This document shows, one piece after another, positions 63,710-64,000 of a stretch of DNA of 64,000 nucleotides (within the stretch, counting starts at the first letter, position 1; each line of letters begins with the position of its first letter). The notes under the pieces were generated by a model. It was not told where the DNA came from, did not search any database, and saw nothing but the letters and a program-made list of their open reading frames with translations. Where the stretch lies: NCBI RefSeq assembly GCF_025725685.1, contig NZ_CP107008.1, positions 3,286,001-3,350,000 on the forward strand, given 5' to 3'. Source of the DNA: Halomonas sp. M4R1S46. GTDB lineage: Bacteria; Pseudomonadota; Gammaproteobacteria; Pseudomonadales; Halomonadaceae. A program made the translations under genes and the position numbers.

Positions 63710-64000
63710 ATGCTCGCATTTCCCTCACCCACCTCCCGTGTCGGTCTCATCACCGGTGGCTTCCTGGCCCTCTGCCTGCTGTCGCCCCTCACCCAGGCCG
63801 AGGGAGATAACGCCATGGAGAGCGCCGCCGAGGCCAGAGTCATTACCCTGATCAACCCCAACTCGAACGATGCCGCCACCGAATCGATGGTCGAACTGGC
63901 CCGGCTAGAGACCCAGGGGGTGGCGACCGTGGTCGGTAGAAGCAATCGTGACGCCCCGCCACTGCTGACCACCCCCCAGGACATGATCGATGCCGTGCCA
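63710..64000 (+). CDS. Exported Asp/Glu/hydantoin racemase-family protein, N-terminal part (cut by right edge)
   Basis: First 97 residues of a protein. Residues 1-31 form a signal peptide (RVGLITGGFLALCLLSPLTQ then A-EG cleavage). The mature part contains ARVITLINPNSNDAATESMV, the diagnostic N-terminus of the Asp/Glu/hydantoin racemase superfamily (compare VINPNTTQGMTD at 61338). AGAAGGAG stands before ATG 63710. A periplasmic member of this family next to allantoin genes is unusual. The catalytic Cys positions lie outside the window. Confidence 0.8.
   Translation, partial: MLAFPSPTSRVGLITGGFLALCLLSPLTQAEGDNAMESAAEARVITLINPNSNDAATESMVELARLETQGVATVVGRSNRDAPPLLTTPQDMIDAVP

Overview
The window looks like a chromosomal segment of a halophilic gammaproteobacterium of the Halomonas group. 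The evidence is high GC content, an alpha-glucosidase that appears orthologous to Halomonas sp. H11 HaG, four TRAP transporters (one TAXI type with a TeaD-like universal stress protein), and a dispersed palindromic repeat of the kind expected as a genus-specific element. I saw no tRNA, rRNA, CRISPR array, prophage or transposase.

Region A (1-14.6 kb, + strand) is an alpha-glucoside utilisation locus. Its start has the gene order of rhizobial aglEFGAK: solute-binding protein (cut by the left edge), two permeases, a GH13 glucosidase, and the ABC ATPase. It then carries a second glucosidase and two tandem copies of a binding-protein plus glucosidase cassette, giving three binding proteins and four glucosidases for one membrane transporter. 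It ends in a palindromic repeat and a LacI regulator.

Region B (14.7-35.5 kb) is mixed. It holds a hybrid histidine kinase with a periplasmic molybdopterin-fold protein that has no cysteine, a DUF2189 membrane protein, a TRAP-TAXI transporter plus universal stress protein, a KamA-type radical SAM aminomutase divergent from a nitrilase-family hydrolase, a macro-domain protein, a DctPQM TRAP transporter divergent from a Tsx-like porin, a lone glycosyltransferase, a DMT exporter, and modABC with a DUF192 protein.

Region C (35.7-64 kb) is a ureide and glyoxylate catabolic island. PuuE (allantoin to allantoate), AllE and AllA (ureidoglycine to ureidoglycolate to glyoxylate), Gcl, Hyi, GarR, glycerate kinase and pyruvate kinase form an almost complete path from allantoin to pyruvate; only allantoate amidohydrolase is not seen. 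Around these lie a TRAP-dihydropyrimidinase-hydratase operon, a second TRAP operon, an NCS1 permease, a YfcC-type carrier, three GntR regulators, and five proteins of the Asp/Glu/hydantoin racemase superfamily. The four complete members show all four presence/absence states of the two catalytic cysteines, and the fifth, cut by the right edge, has a signal peptide.

Two operator families appear to tie Region C together. A GTATAC-centred palindrome (best TTTTTGTATACAAAAA) occurs near the Tsx/TRAP pair, a gntR, gcl, puuE and the racemases. A TGGAA-N5-TTCCA palindrome occurs at gcl and at allA. Several solute-binding-protein genes are followed by a strong hairpin before the next gene.
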